A DNA stretch of 64,000 nt, from contig VTFK01000097.1 in NCBI GenBank assembly GCA_009617715.1, positions 434,001 to 498,000 of the forward strand, given 5' to 3'. The first letter of the stretch is position 1. The number at the start of each line of letters is the position of its first letter. This DNA is from Plectrocnemia conspersa (Eukaryota; Arthropoda; Insecta; Trichoptera; Polycentropodidae). The notes under the pieces were generated by a model, which saw only the letters and a program-made list of their open reading frames with translations, was not told the DNA's origin and searched no databases. Shown in pieces: positions 47,611 to 60,706 of the stretch. Both the position numbers and the translations under genes were made by a program.

Positions 47611-50318
47611 TTACTTTTGTATTATATTTACTAATTAGTGCTACTCAAATTGTAGCTCATGCCATCTGTTAATTTGGATTGACATAATACATAGATAAAT
47701 GAACGAAAACAGCAATTAAGTGTGCTTTGAAAAAGCACTGATAATAGATAAAATATAATATTTAATGCGATGTTCAAACATATATGGTAATTAAGCTAGT
47801 TTTATTTTATCTCAAATACATTTATTTCGTAGAAAAATGAGTTGCCAGTGAAATTAAGTAGCTGACTGTAAAGTAAGAGTTAAATATTATTTTGAAGTGC
47901 AAATTCGGAAAGTTCAATTAACACTAAGTGAACATAAAATATTCGGAGCTATTGAAATTGCACTTACAACTCTTTTTGTAATAATTTCTTCTCTCATATT
48001 TATAAAAAAATTCTTAACGTGAAAATTATTAAAAATGAATATCAAAATGATGTGAACATTTGGTGTATATTACACATGACACTTTCTATAATATACCTAG
48101 ATACGAGATAAAGAGTTATAATTAAACAAGAAAATTCACTTGCAGTATTGGATAAGTTTTTTTATTATATCAAATCGAAGACCTTATGTGTAGGTTGTTT
48201 ACCTGCCTAATTGGCAATTTTACAGGAAGAACAAAAAATTGTGTAGATCATCATAATTCATTAAGCGAAAGAAATAATATTTTTTTGTATATATTGTGTT
48301 CTTAGATCTTCTATTATTTTTCACAGACAAAATTTTTATTTGTTACTTCCTGTAGAACACTTTATTTTCTGAAAAGGCAAGTTGTTTTTATAAATTTAAC
48401 TGTTGCTTTCAGTATCAAGTTTTATGGTTTTTAAGCTTGATTACTTGTTGTTTTATAGATCATAACCTTGTAGCAAAATAAATTTATTAAATTATTTTCA
48501 CCTAAATGTGGTGCTGATCAAATTACACTTAAGAACAATGAATTATTATTTGATTATTATTATTATTTATATAATAAATACGGACCACCTTTTTAAATTA
48601 TATGTTTATTAAAAAAATACTTCTTTTCATTTTTCACATCGCAAATAAATATTCACACTTTTGTAAATAAAATATCATAATGCGCTGCGTAAAAATATTG
48701 TTAAAGAAAATTTGCTGAATTTTCTTATAAAAAATGTAATAAATTGTGGAGGTTTCAACTAGCTTTAGTCATTCAAATGATATTTCAAACATTAAGAAAA
48801 GGAAATACCAACTTGTAAAATATTATTCAATTTAAAAATAACTATTGGCTAGCAATAATTATTTTAATTATTCATTAATTACTTTTGTAATCGGTCAACT
48901 TTTTACAAATTATTTTGCGTTTTAAAATTACGAATATCTTAACCAGTTTAACTAAAAATGTAACGAATAAAATGAATATGTAGATAAGGCAAATCTATGT
49001 ATGTATATTGTATAATATGATGAATCGTTTCATATCAGCTCTTTATCACAATTTCTCTGTCGTTTTCACCGCAAATGTTTTCATTTGCATTTTATCGTTT
49101 GCTATATAGCATTTTTATACATAAATGTGTCTTTGTAAAAATAAAATATATCCACATGTTTACGTTTATACAATGTAGTATTTATTTAATATTCATACAT
49201 GGTTTATAAGTGAATCTGAACCACGACTGTGACAGTTAACATGACGTGTGCAACTGATATAAAGGCACCGCGTTCGGATGAATAGACGACTGTGGCGTAT
49301 TCCATATGCAACTTACTGTAACGCCGATAATATTCCAGAGCTTCTCAACAATTTATTTAAATCTAAAATAAATGAGAGGTATACAATATAATATATATTC
49401 TGACCCATCTTTTTGAGGTCATTTTATATAATATAATTTTTCTATTTTATTTTTAATCGAGCTTGATGTATTTAAGCATATATAATAATTATATTATAAC
49501 ATTTATTAAAATTAGTTTTTGCTATTGACTACTTGAAAATATTATAAAATATATATTACTAATTGTAATATATTCACAGTAAAGAGAGTAATAGATATTT
49601 TGTTTATATTTTTATTCGTTATATTTCTAGTTTGGTGTTGCCTGGTATAGACGATTCAAAAGTCGGCGCAATCTCCTGCAGACGACTGCAACATTGTCTG
49701 GTGGCAATATTAGTGTGGGGGAGAGAGAGCTCACGAATGTTCACTTTGTTACCTGTGAATTGTGAAAACTGCCTCCAGACTGTTCGTTAATGACGTGGCG
49801 AAGAATCGTCTTTCGACTCTCTTTTCCTTCCTCAAGGTGAAACATTCACCAACGAAAAATTCTGTCTTGCAATCTCATTTAAATTTATTAAACAATAGCA
49901 TTGGCTGCGCTGGTTATAAATTATGCATATTTTATTATGTGCTATTATTAGCATATGATGATTTTAAAAAAAAATAATAATTTATTAAATTGAATGGCGT
50001 TTTTGCTTGGTTGCGTTTCAATGGACCATATGTGGCAAGAGCATTTTTTTAAATCGTTTAATTTTTATGTTTGTATAATTTATGTACATATAATACTTTA
50101 TTCATAGGGCTTAATTTTTTTAAATTGTTTTATCTTAATAATATTATATTTATACATGAAATAATTCAATATATGTATAGTTTTAAGGATTAAAACGACA
50201 GTGCGGTAAATAAATGCATTTATTATGTTGAAAGTTTAAGTGTCAAATCCCGGTTATATATTAAAATAAATTTGGTAAATCATGCGCACATTACTATTGT
50301 TCTTTGACTCTGGTTAAC
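47611..50318. other. AT-rich desert with minor features
   Basis: TACAGGAAGAACA at about 48222 and TGTTACTTCCTGTA at about 48342 form an imperfect inverted repeat 130 bases apart, possibly a small relic. ATT-type microsatellite runs lie near 48540-48570. Weakly GC-richer patches are at 49250-49350 and 49640-49860. The 71-codon frame at 49762-49977 is unrecognised. Confidence 0.45.
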
Positions 50319-50377
50319 GATCACCGGAGTGGCTAATTGGACCGTTTCTCTTAAGACGTAAATTTAAAAAAAAAAAA
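50319..50377 (+). repeat. tRNA-half-like SINE head followed by poly(A)
   Basis: GAGTGGCTAATTGG fits an A box, and CGTTTCTCTTAAGACG resembles a tRNA anticodon arm with CTCTTAA in loop position, as in tRNA-Lys(CTT). No T-arm follows. Instead the sequence ends in a run of 12 A bases. A truncated tRNA-derived retroposon fits. CTAATTGG is shared with 7186-7245. Confidence 0.35.
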
Positions 50378-50568
50378 GTTTCTATTGAAACTACTAATAG
50401 TAAAATCTAAGAAATCTCATTTGCTTTGTATTTAAGTTAGGATAAATATTATTTTGAGTATTTTTTTTCATGTTAATTAATAAAATATATACATATCTTA
50501 ACAAAGTAATATAATCATGCTAAATGTTATTTTAGTTGAACTTATTATTAAATATAAATAATAAAAAT

Positions 50569-50657
50569 CCTTCAAGCCGGAATTGAACCAACGACCTATT
50601 GATACTAGATTATAATTCAACTATAGACCACCGCTCTATCAACTGAGCTATCAAAGG
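50569..50657 (-). tRNA. tRNA-Tyr pseudogene with 17-nt intron, anticodon ATA
   Basis: The minus strand folds as a tRNA: acceptor CCTTTGA/TTGAAGG (seven pairs, two wobbles), D-arm GCTCAGTTGATAGAGC, T-arm GTTGG-TTCAATT-CCGGC, A73 and then five T bases, a Pol III terminator. CTATAG at positions 32-37 is followed by a 17-base insert starting TTGAATTATAATCTAGT, exactly where eukaryotic tRNA-Tyr genes carry their intron. Eukaryotic tRNA-Tyr has GTA; here it is ATA. The anticodon stem has mismatches at 29-41 and 31-39. Compared with the usual tRNA-Tyr, several changes are CpG-to-TpG or CpA (acceptor and T-loop). I judge it a decayed tRNA-Tyr gene, though the external structure is still sound. Confidence 0.8.
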
Positions 50658-52420
50658 TGAATACCAGTAATTAAATAATAAGATTAACTTATATAATTAG
50701 CGAAACATATATGTATATGCACAAAAACATTACGGTGATGCTTTAAATATTAAAAATGTATTATGAGTCGAAATAATTCGTGCAAATAGGTGTTGATTTA
50801 TCGAAGCTTTCACGTTCCAGTGTTGATGTTGTGTTTAAGGCACATGGAAAATATAAGATGAATTCAAAATTTATAATGTGTTAAACTTAGCGCTTGGATA
50901 AGTGAGATGAAAAATATTTTATGCTTAAATTGAATTTCCATTTCATGTATTAGTACGATGCTAAAATACACGAAACTCATGCATAATATTTTGTATCGGA
51001 TGACATGCTTTCAATGTACGTCTTCACTTATCGTCTATAATCCTCGGGCTCTCAGACCAATCCAGTCAATACGTCTCGAATAAATTATTACGGGCCTTTC
51101 AGAAGTTCGGCGTAAAAAATAGAAATAAATAAAAAAAATGAATATTCAAGAACACTAGAAAATTCTTTTGTATCAGAAAAATGAATTTCAACCGAAGAGG
51201 GAATTTTCAATTGAGATTTTTATTAATGTATGCATACTTGAGCGCGTCTGTAAAGTATTCGTGACATTTCAGCATTGGCTTCTTCTAAAGCTGTATTATT
51301 AAATTCGGATTTAATTAATCCGCATAAAAGTATTAGATATTTAATATTTTTTAATCTCGTATTGTATACAACGTTATAGTAAAATACAATATTTAGGGAT
51401 GATCTTTAACAATGAATTTTAATAAATCGTATTAAGAACGAAGAAATAATAGATTTATGTTCGAATGTCTTTGAAGGGTAAATTAGAAAAAATACAACAA
51501 AAATTCCAGAAAATTTTGCTTTAACAATTTATTTTTCATAAAAATTACCATGCAACCTATGAACAGTTTGTTGAACATGTTTGATTTCACTTTACAGCAG
51601 AGGAATTTAAAAAAACTTAATATTTTGAGAAAGGCAATAAGCAACTTATATTGTAGAATCAATATTTTTTTTATTCAATGTAAAACAATCTTGGTATACT
51701 ATAATAATATAATAAATAATACCATTAGGGTGTTAAAAACCGTTTTTTATTTAAATTTATAAATACATAAGTTAGTAACATTATTATTTAAAATTACTTT
51801 GGGAACAAGCTTATTTTTGTACTGAACTAAGATTAAGCCCTTAAGCTAAATATCAAAAATGAGTGTTGGAACAATTGCGTCAAGCCAATTGCTATATTTT
51901 TAGAATCTAAAAATAATTAATGAAGATAATCTTGAATGGAAATTTATTAAAGATATAATAATCATGATTAATCGTTAAAAAACTATTAAGAAGACCCAAA
52001 AAAATATTTTCTGTTTTGAGGTACCACAGCTAGTTATTAATGTAGGTACATCCGTATATAACTGAAAAAGAAACAAATTAAAAACATTATATTTTTATAA
52101 ATAACATGCGTTATTTGATTTACTTAAATTTATTTTTATATTAAATTATATTAATTAATGAAAAATAAATAAATAAACTTATAAAAAAATATGTTATATT
52201 AATCATATCATTTTATAAAAAATGTTGAGAATCTTTTAATAGGTATAAAAAAATACTACAACAGCTAATTGACATAAAAAAGATAATAGAAAAGTGGTAA
52301 AAAATTAACGAAATAAAACGTTAAATTACTGATTCTTCTACAACAATATAAAAAATTTTTTTTTATATAATCTAATTTATTGTGACGATAGTAGCTTTTG
52401 TGATGCACCCTGCCAATTGA
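50658..52420. other. AT-rich desert
   Basis: A mildly GC-richer patch lies at 50990-51120. The 70-codon plus-strand frame at 51550-51762 is AT-biased. No feature is recognised. Confidence 0.5.
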
Positions 52421-53110
52421 GCTTTTCAAATAAAGGATGATTTCTTAATACGGAAACACCCCAGGGGTAGACAAAGGTAACGTACCTAATGCTGTTTGTT
52501 TTATATACAATAGAAAAAATGGCATCACATGGGGTGAATTAAAAACGAATTTAAAAAAATCATAAGACGATCACAAAAACGCGGCAAAGGAGGCGATATT
52601 GTTCCGCGAACTTTTCGCGAAGGGTGAGTCGCGATGTTTACATGCCATTGTCGGAGAAAATTGAGATTTTTCAGGATTAAAGTTCGTACAACCGTCGGAT
52701 GGAGACAAGGCAAAGAACATGTTAGGTACTCCTTCATTCATTCGCTGGAAATTTTTCCTTTCAAGAATACAAATTTAATTTTTTCGCCACCCCATACTAC
52801 TCCATCCCCAGAAAGCAGCCACATTCGCGCAATGAATTTTCAAGGTATATTTACTATGGCAACGAAATTTCTTTTGTGCACTCGCTCCCGTCTTATATTG
52901 TTCAATTTGTATAAGCCACTCGTGCCTCTCCTGCGACTTGGTCCAGGACCTGTGCCCGAGACACGTCAATTTCGCTCTTGAATTAGAAAGCAATTTCAAT
53001 AAATAATAAAAAAGGAGAAAATTTGTTCGATAGTGACTTTAAAGGATCGTGTAATTGCATTTGATGGGCGCTGGTGTGAGTACGAATAGCTTTACTGAGA
53101 GAAAACTCGA
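52421..53110. other. GC-richer island open on both strands, candidate regulatory DNA
   Basis: The plus-strand frame 52634-52981 (115 codons) and minus-strand frames 52525-52737 and 52775-52999 overlap. None is recognisable, so composition is the likely reason they are open. At 52606-52635 CGCGA occurs three times, including the palindrome TTCGCGAA, and AGGGTGAGT (52621-52629) looks like a 5' splice site. An exon is therefore not fully excluded. Candidate regulatory DNA. Confidence 0.35.
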
Positions 53111-54480
53111 AGCTAAAAATAACAGGTAGATCAATTAACAATCTTCGATGAAAATTATTTTAATTTACAGCAGTATTACTTATTTATAATTAAGTTGTGT
53201 TCTTACAGTCTACAAGTTTATTACTCTTGCGTTTTAATTAAACTGTCAAAAAGAAACATTGCTGCAGATGTGATTACACTTCATTATAAGCAAATGAAAA
53301 ACACTATAAATAACTAGCACCGTACATGTTGAAAAATTAACCAAAAGTAAAAATATCCTTTATTTATACAAATATAAATTGCTTGCATATAATGTATTTA
53401 TAAAAAAAGTATATTTTATTTAAAATTAATATGACATATAAACATATAATAAAATCAGCTTTGCTTTATTTTATATAGCTAGATCTACAAAATAATAATT
53501 TTTGATGTATACATATATAAGCATTAATAAATAATGAGTTAAAAACGTTTTGATCCGTGACAAACTTTATTTGCTATACAGTATGTATATATTTATTTTT
53601 TTATTTAACGACAAAAATAAACTGTTAAAATGTACCTCTCTTCCTTCCTTCAGTAGTTAAGTACTTAGAAAAGGAAAAATAACACGTAAAATTCTCCAAT
53701 TAGGGGGTTCTTAGATGTTGTGTAAAAGCAACCTCTTAGTTTTGTAGAGTAGTACAGGATGACACTTATTTAAGCAAATAAAAAAAATCAGGAAAGGATT
53801 CACAATATGAAACATCCTTTAGACTGATATGAATGCTACCAGTTATGTCAGGTTTTTTATATTTTTAATTTTAAGATGAATTCTTACAGTGCAAATAATA
53901 TAAATTCAATCAGTAAAAGAACCATTACTGTATTTTAATAAAATAATTCACTTATACCTCGTGCAGGGTTATTGTGTCACGTAGCATATAGCAGTGAAGT
54001 ACATATATGTATGATATGTATGTATGAATATTAGCAGCAATTGTAATACAGCTATAAAGATGGCTTTAAATATATCGCTGATACTTCCGCGAAGTATTTT
54101 TATTCCATCTATAACGAATCGTATTCAGATCTAGCTAGTCATTCGTTTTAGCCATAAACGCATAAATTAGCCATATTAGATAAATCATTATCATCATCTA
54201 ATCACGCATTATATTATATCTACATATAAATTTTAAATGCCATATAAGTTTAACGCTTAACAAATATATTTTTCATACCGAGGAATACTTACAATGACAT
54301 CTCAAATATTTCAAAGAGAGTTCGATAAACTTTTTTTGTAGTAATAAAATAATTGATTTGTTAAAAAAGTTTAATTAAAACATATTGCTTTAAGCTCGAA
54401 AAATATATTATAAATATTTTTCCAGACTACTGACACTCATCGACATGCTGGATAATTGCAATTTTTTTCATTTTATTTTT
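53111..54480. other. AT-rich desert
   Basis: A somewhat less AT-rich segment lies at 53620-53840 without a frame. GCCATAAACGCATAAATTAG at 54151-54170 holds two CATAAA words in tandem. Otherwise nothing was seen. Confidence 0.5.
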
Positions 54481-54920
54481 AACTGCATTTTTATTTTCCG
54501 TCACTTTACGACAACAGGTCGGGATTAAAGTGCAAAGCCTCTACCTTAATTGAAAGTATAGCAATAAAAGAAACAAGCTTTTTTATCGCTTTTATTAAAA
54601 CTGCGAGAAGTTGTTGCCATTCTGGGCAACCGTTCGTTCCTTTTAATTAATTTTTTGTCTCGGCGCGAAATTTTTCACCCCCCCTAACTAGACGCTAACA
54701 GAAAATTTTCTTAGCAGCTCGTAAAATTTGTTAAATAAATTATGCGACTTAATGTGCATTTGGAAACGGCGAGACGTGACGACATCGATTTATATTCAAA
54801 TTAGAATCACTGTGGAACATTGCAGAGTCGTTTGCACGCCAAACGTGTGTAAATCTAGCATGAGTGTTTTTCCATAACTGCTCAGATAACTGCCAGCCAA
54901 TTTGGTGTTCGATGCTAGAA
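54481..54920. other. GC-richer island, candidate regulatory DNA
   Basis: Raised composition with CpG and no frame of 60 codons on either strand. Non-coding by that criterion; function unknown. Confidence 0.35.
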
Positions 54921-56465
54921 AATCACTTGATATTTGGACATTATTTTAAATTTATGACTCGAAATGTATACAACTGTGTTGCAATAAACATAATATAAAA
55001 TACTCAGGTATTAACATTTTTTTAAATGATTCTAAAAAATATTTAAATGTGGTATAACGAAATTTTACAATTTATTTATATTACAGTTAAAAAATTAAAA
55101 TTTATGGATCAAATCAAATAAGTGATTGGCATAATTTATAAACCCATAACTATATATAAATTATTTTATATATATTATCATAATCTAAATTAGACGTCTT
55201 TGAAAATTCACTTTCAACGTTAAATTAATATCTCTCGCAGCCGTTCAAACTATTATGATTTCAGTTTAATATTTTTACGCGAAAAAAATACAAATTTTAA
55301 TTAAAATAAATAATTTAAAATATGTACTCTTTGTCTTACTAGTTAGCAGAAAAATTGTATATATTAAATTTAAATTATTTTTCAGTAAAAATTATGTAGA
55401 AGAAAATTTTCAATATTATTTTGAACAAATTTTTAATCTAATTTGCATAAAAACTAATTAAAGTTTAAACAGATGTTGTATCGATGAAAATCAATGGTCA
55501 ACGGCAGAAGTAACGTGATTTAATTTTATTATATTACCAGTGGTTTGTATCCAACGTTCTCAAGATTAATATTTAATCCAAATTAAACTGTGATTTGTTA
55601 GATAAGGTCGTTCTTTATCTTTAATATATCTAAGTTTAAAGGCTCATTAGAAATAGTAAAAATAACTTTATTTGTAGGTTATTTTATTTTTTCTAGCTAT
55701 GATATTTTAGTGACTAAGGTAGGGTAACTATATATTTTTTTTATTTTGCTCAATTATATTCATTAAAATTCACATTTACATCTAGAGAGGTTGTACCCTT
55801 GAATTATTAGAGTAGACCCTAACACATATTGAGTAGCTTTCTAAATATACTACGCAAAATTCGATTAAATGATGTAGGGTTGTATAGAATAGGGTCGGAC
55901 GAGATTTTCAGCGATAGATTTTCCATAAATAAAATTCTTAATTTGTCTTCGAAAATATTTTTTAATTATATCTTGATAAATGATTTTATTTATTGTGATA
56001 CATTTATAATAATATATAATATTTTTATTTAATTCTACTATTTTAATGGTTCATCATTGCCGCATTAAGATTTTTTTTAAAAATGTTCTTCAAATAAATT
56101 TTAGTTCCAAAAATAATTCATTCGACTGTGACTGCAAATATCATAGCTAACATTAAACAGGACAAGGCAGAGATGCTAGCGGACGCTTTTTCATATTTTT
56201 TCATCATATTACTATTTTTTTTTAATATTTTAAGCATGATTGCCGAATTGATAGGAAAAATAGAAGTATCCGTGGTAAATAAAGATTCGATTTGCGTGCA
56301 TAGAAATGTTTATAAATCTGAACATGTATAGTATTTTAAAATTAATTATATTATCGAGGTAACCGTTTTTAGAGAGGAAAAAGTTCCAAGCCATTATATT
56401 ATGAATAGAAAACATTCATAAGCTTCGGCTTCGGTCGTGGCTTTATGTATTTATCAAAATACAAT
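54921..56465. other. AT-rich desert
   Basis: Frames at 55829-56032 and 56128-56331 (plus) and 56230-56415 (minus) are Ile/Phe/Asn-rich. No feature is recognised. Confidence 0.5.
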
Positions 56466-56800
56466 ATTTTCTACCAATAATGAAGCACTTTAGCAGCGTG
56501 CAGCGAAAACTTGTATCGGTGCAACAAAGCGACTGTCTTCATACAAATCGGAATCCCTTTATAACGGGCGGACCGTACATCCAAAAGACGAAGACAATGG
56601 CGAACACATAGAGACAGTGGGTAGGTACGTTTTAATTTTAAATGGCAAAATGTGGGATTGCAGAATTCGCAATGGCGTGGTGAGCCGCATTGTTTCGAGA
56701 ACTCATTAAAAGTAGAGCCCCATACTCCTATACCGTGTGCCCCGTCTGCTTCTTCGGAAACCCAATTTGACAACTGCTCGTTACGAATTGCCACTCGCTC
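56466..56800. other. GC-richer block with 107-codon minus-strand frame
   Basis: The frame at 56471-56794 is rich in Cys, His and Arg (including CGSPRHCEFCNPTFCHLK), which looks zinc-finger-like, but spacings do not match C2H2, BED or THAP patterns I know. The block is compositionally distinct, and no neighbouring exon or transposon end is visible. Either a non-coding island or an unknown relic. Confidence 0.3.
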
Positions 56801-59570
56801 AGTTCCTACGACTGATGAATAACTCTATATTGTTGAGTGTTCCGGAATCCTTCTGGGATGTCGCAAGCATTGGAAAATCAAAGATATTGCGAGGCAGTGC
56901 TCCAAAATTTTTCTGGAAGCAAATATTTTTCAAAATTTTTAACACAAGTATAAAAATATAACATAAAGATTGTCGTTTAGAGAATAAAAAGATTGCACTT
57001 TTAACTTGTAAATTACAAAAAAATTTGCACAAAAATTTCTTTAAAAGCATTTCAAAATAGATGGCAATGGAATAATACACTACGCCAGTTAACTGAATAT
57101 GCGAATTTACTTGACGTCTTACAGTGCGATTAGTTCCAAAGCTAATATGATATGATAAATTCACAGACTTTGTTTACAGTCTACATATTATTTTTTGTAT
57201 ACTAAGTAATTAGAGACAAATATACATACATTCGAAGCCGAAACACTTAGTTTTGCTGTATACGATTTACCATTTCAACTTCCTTGTATGGAAAATCAGT
57301 ATATTTTTTCTACGACAAATACTATATATCAAATTTCGATTAGCTAATACAATTTTTTCTAGCCAGTTTTAATTTCCAAGCCAAATGAAGCTTCGTGAAT
57401 CTGAGCAATAAACTGTTAGTATTTAGCAATAATCAATTAAATTATTGTAAAGTTGTAAGTTAGAGTAGGAGCGTCCGGGTGAGTCGTAGCGAATCATTTA
57501 ATTTAAACTGTCAAACAATTTCAACATGAAGTCGAAAATTCAATGCTGTTTATATAAGTAGCTTCAGACGCTTTGCTGACTTCACTGCTATAGGCTGTGT
57601 AGCACTTAGACTGTGGTCCCGTGATACTTGTTTTGTATAAAATATAAAAAAATGTACAAATATAGTTGTTATCTTAACCAAGAAATTTGGCTTTATTAAT
57701 CGAAGACAAACGCCATGTAACTGTACATAACTCATCCTACAACGTTTGTCAGAACTAAAGACGCTAACAATCTTTACGGCGTCAAAATAACCGCTTAATA
57801 ATTAAACACATAATATAAATATTAAACACACTATAAAATTACATCAAATGTATCTGCCAATAATGCAGGTATTTCTCAAAGTATTCTGCTGAATCTTCAT
57901 TCAGTGTCGTCATCTGTTCAGATGGTACACACCTTAATATGTATCAATAGTTGATCTAAAGCTTAATGAAAAATTTATTACAACGTAAAAGTTTGAAAAT
58001 ATTGTGCAATTGTAATAATTAAAAGCTTAGTGACTATTATAAATGTTTTTCTTTTATAAAAATAATATTTTATCACATCAATGCCGATTAAATTGAAACA
58101 GTTAAAAACGAAATAAGTTGTTTATTATTTACAAAGTCAGTCTTTAGAAATTACAATATGTCGGATTTAAAAAAGTTATATACATTATTTTTTACTTTAT
58201 TTTACATATATTTGGTCTGTTTAGTTAGAAGATCAAATTGTTTGTTTGTTTGTGGTATAATGTAAATTGGTTGGTTTTAACTTTTCGATTAAAACTAACT
58301 GATTTATAATTTTGTCTCGTTGCGTTGTCCCAAACGAGTTTTAAACGATTTAATTAAATTACAAACATAAATATTAACTTCGTCCACTTATATCTTCTCA
58401 ACTTGCGATTGTATTCTGAACGCAATAAATTTCAAGAAACACGTTAGAATAAAATTTCGAAACTCACGATATGGTAAAATTAAAATGAAATTTGTTTTGC
58501 GCTTTATGCGAAAAAGAAGCCAAAAACCCGAAGCACAAAAGTCGTATCTTTGTTGTCGATGTAAACGTACTACGATTTCTAAAGAGACCAATTAATTTTT
58601 AACGAGCTATATTGTTGAACATAATCCGAATTTTACTTTTTCTTATATTAGTAGAAACCGGTGAAAAAGTGACAGTTTTTTCTTAAATATATACTAACGA
58701 TTATTAACATTATATTTTTTTATTTAAAAATAATTATATTTAATATTATACTAAAGTAATTATTTTTAAGGTTTTGTCTTATTTTATGAAGCGACGTATT
58801 ATATTCTAAATTAAGATTAATCCCACAGATATGGTTAATCAAACTCGTAGCAATTGAATATTATTCAATATTCTTGATTGGCATTACAATCCTCTATTTA
58901 AATGGATTCTTCGAAATTAAAATGGATTGTATGTGCTATGTTTGTAATATCATATTGTTTTATTATAAAACAATTAAAATTTATAATACAAAAACGTTCT
59001 TGGAACACTTAAATCAACATTGTAGTCTTTATTGATTAAATTTAATATAAATTTGTTTATTCTCATTTCATTGAAATAACTGTAATGTATATTTTGAATT
59101 TTAGAACAATATAATCAATTAAATATAGCTTAATGTACCTACGAGTTATTTACTTTTAAAATATATTTAGAAGACATAACTAACATTTTGTCTCGCAAAT
59201 AATTATATTCTAACGACCAACGGAAGTCACTAACGCGATACTCTTGAGTTTGAAACTTGTCCTTTATCTCTAAAACTTACTCAAACACATACCATACAAA
59301 TACATACTCAATATCAAAATATTTTGTGTATATGTATACTATATTGTAAATTTAATACTAATTGAAAATCGTATTTTAGCTGTATAGTTTTGAGAAGATG
59401 AATATTTAAATATAAGCGAAACCATGTACATTCAACTCTTGTTTTACATGATTATTTTTACATTTTTTCCAACAAAGTCTGGTTTATTTTACATTGAAGA
59501 TCTATTGCAGACGGTAGCTACCTTTCTCGACAATTTAATAAATTCACTGTAATAAAGTAAACAGTACATC
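56801..59570. other. AT-rich desert
   Basis: The 121-codon minus-strand frame at 56799-57164 is the longest in the window, but it is Phe/Ile/Lys/Ser-rich and unrecognised. Weakly GC-richer spots lie at 57540-57790 and 58310-58580. No RNA gene or element was seen. Confidence 0.45.
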
Positions 59571-59850
59571 GAGCCCCTCTAAGACTGCAGCCTCCATGCT
59601 GCTTACATGGAGCGAGGCCCTACTTCAAGGGTCAGCCAAAAGTCTACGTCCTCTGGAGAAGCCCTCCAAAAGGCAACCTTCACCAAGACGGCAGCTTACA
59701 TACTGCCGTTTTTAATGCTCCACAGAGCTCTCTTTAGAGATTCAGCCTTGTCCTTCTGAAGATGACCATCTCATCTGCGCACACTATCGATCAACAGCCC
59801 CAAGATCGTTACCGAGAGTATTCCCAGATAATATGCCGTGTCCCTAGTGG
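59571..59850. mobile_element. GC-richer block, possible decayed retroelement
   Basis: About 260 bases of even composition with abrupt edges, just left of the pogo element. On the minus strand one phase is open for about 35 codons (reading AVLVKVAFWRASPEDVDFWL). No family is recognised. It resembles the 961-1440 block in composition and in GGCTGCAGTCT-type words, so both may come from one element family. Confidence 0.3.
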
Positions 59851-59952
59851 CGTTAATATATTTGTATTTATTTTATAAATATACATATAAAATTTTGTGA
59901 GTAAATGAAATGTCTATATATATGGCTTGAATCGCGTCTGCCTCTTCACATA

Positions 59953-59972
59953 CGGGCGGCCCTCAACTTTCG
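59953..59972 (+). repeat. left TIR of the pogo-type element
   Basis: CGGGCGGCCCTCAACTTTCG, preceded by TA. It matches the reverse complement of the right end at 18 of 20 positions. Confidence 0.85.
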
Positions 59973-60115
59973 CACATAATTGGTTCCTGAAAATGTGTGC
60001 GAATGTTGAATGTACGAAAGTCGAGGGAAGTAAAAAAAATTTAAATTGTGTGTATTTTAAAATATTTATTTATCAAGTAAATATAAGATGTGTAAGAGGC
60101 GCTTAAGAGACACGT

Positions 60116-60706
60116 TTAAGTGGCGTTTGCGGGTGTTTCCTTTGAAAAGTTATCAAGAGTTAACTGTTTTCCACTATTCTTTTTTTTTTCTTCATATAGT
60201 ATTTTATAACATGCTATGTTTTTATTGATCGCCCCACGCACTTGAGATATGCGTTCTTCATTGGGATCACAATCTTCCATAATATTTAAAATTTGTCAAG
60301 GTGCGTCAAGGCTTCAGTCATATTTTTCATTGTTAAAGAGTTTTCCAAAATAAACCTGTCTCATCTACATTAAATATTTGGCTAGAGGAATAATCTACAT
60401 CTTCAATAATTTTGGATAATTAGGAAATAAATTATTTTGCAGTATCTTTATCTGCATCAGCTGATTCTCCAGTAAATTTAATATTATGAAAAGAATACCT
60501 CACTTTAAAATTGTAAAACCAACCGTTACTTGCTTGAAAAACCGTGTTAAAATATTTTTTTAATCTATCCTTCCAATCTTTGTGCAAACTAAGAGCTTTT
60601 GCTTGAATAATTGAAATACTCAGAGGGACATCTTTTTGATTTTGGTCATCGATTTACGATGACAAAGATTTTCCACTTCATCCATGTTTTTTTTTTTTGC
60701 TGTGTT
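60116..60706 (-). pseudogene. pogo/Tigger transposase pseudogene lacking the DDE centre
   Basis: On the minus strand from about 60706 come MDEVENLCHR and, after a frameshift, PLSISIIQAKALSLHKDW, then FQASNGWFYNFKVRYSFHNI and KFTGESADADKDTAK: the CENP-B-type DNA-binding domain of Tigger/jerky proteins (family F.AS.GW..RFK.R...HN.K..GEAASAD). Next come FNVDETGLFWKTL, the first catalytic Asp of DDE_1, then a stop. The following bases jump directly to the C-terminal region, VRGAINKNIACYKILYEEKK and LTLDNFSKETPANAT-stop. About 200 residues carrying the remaining catalytic acids are absent. Upstream (60850-60710) a worn ISTIFND-type helix may be the first HTH. Confidence 0.85.

Noticed and set aside
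48222..48355. Inverted repeat TACAGGAAG...CTTCCTGTA as a transposon
   Set aside because: Only about 9-13 matching bases and nothing recognisable inside, so too weak to call.
56799..57164. Longest frame in the window (121 codons, minus strand)
   Set aside because: Residue composition is that of AT-rich non-coding DNA, and it has no family resemblance.
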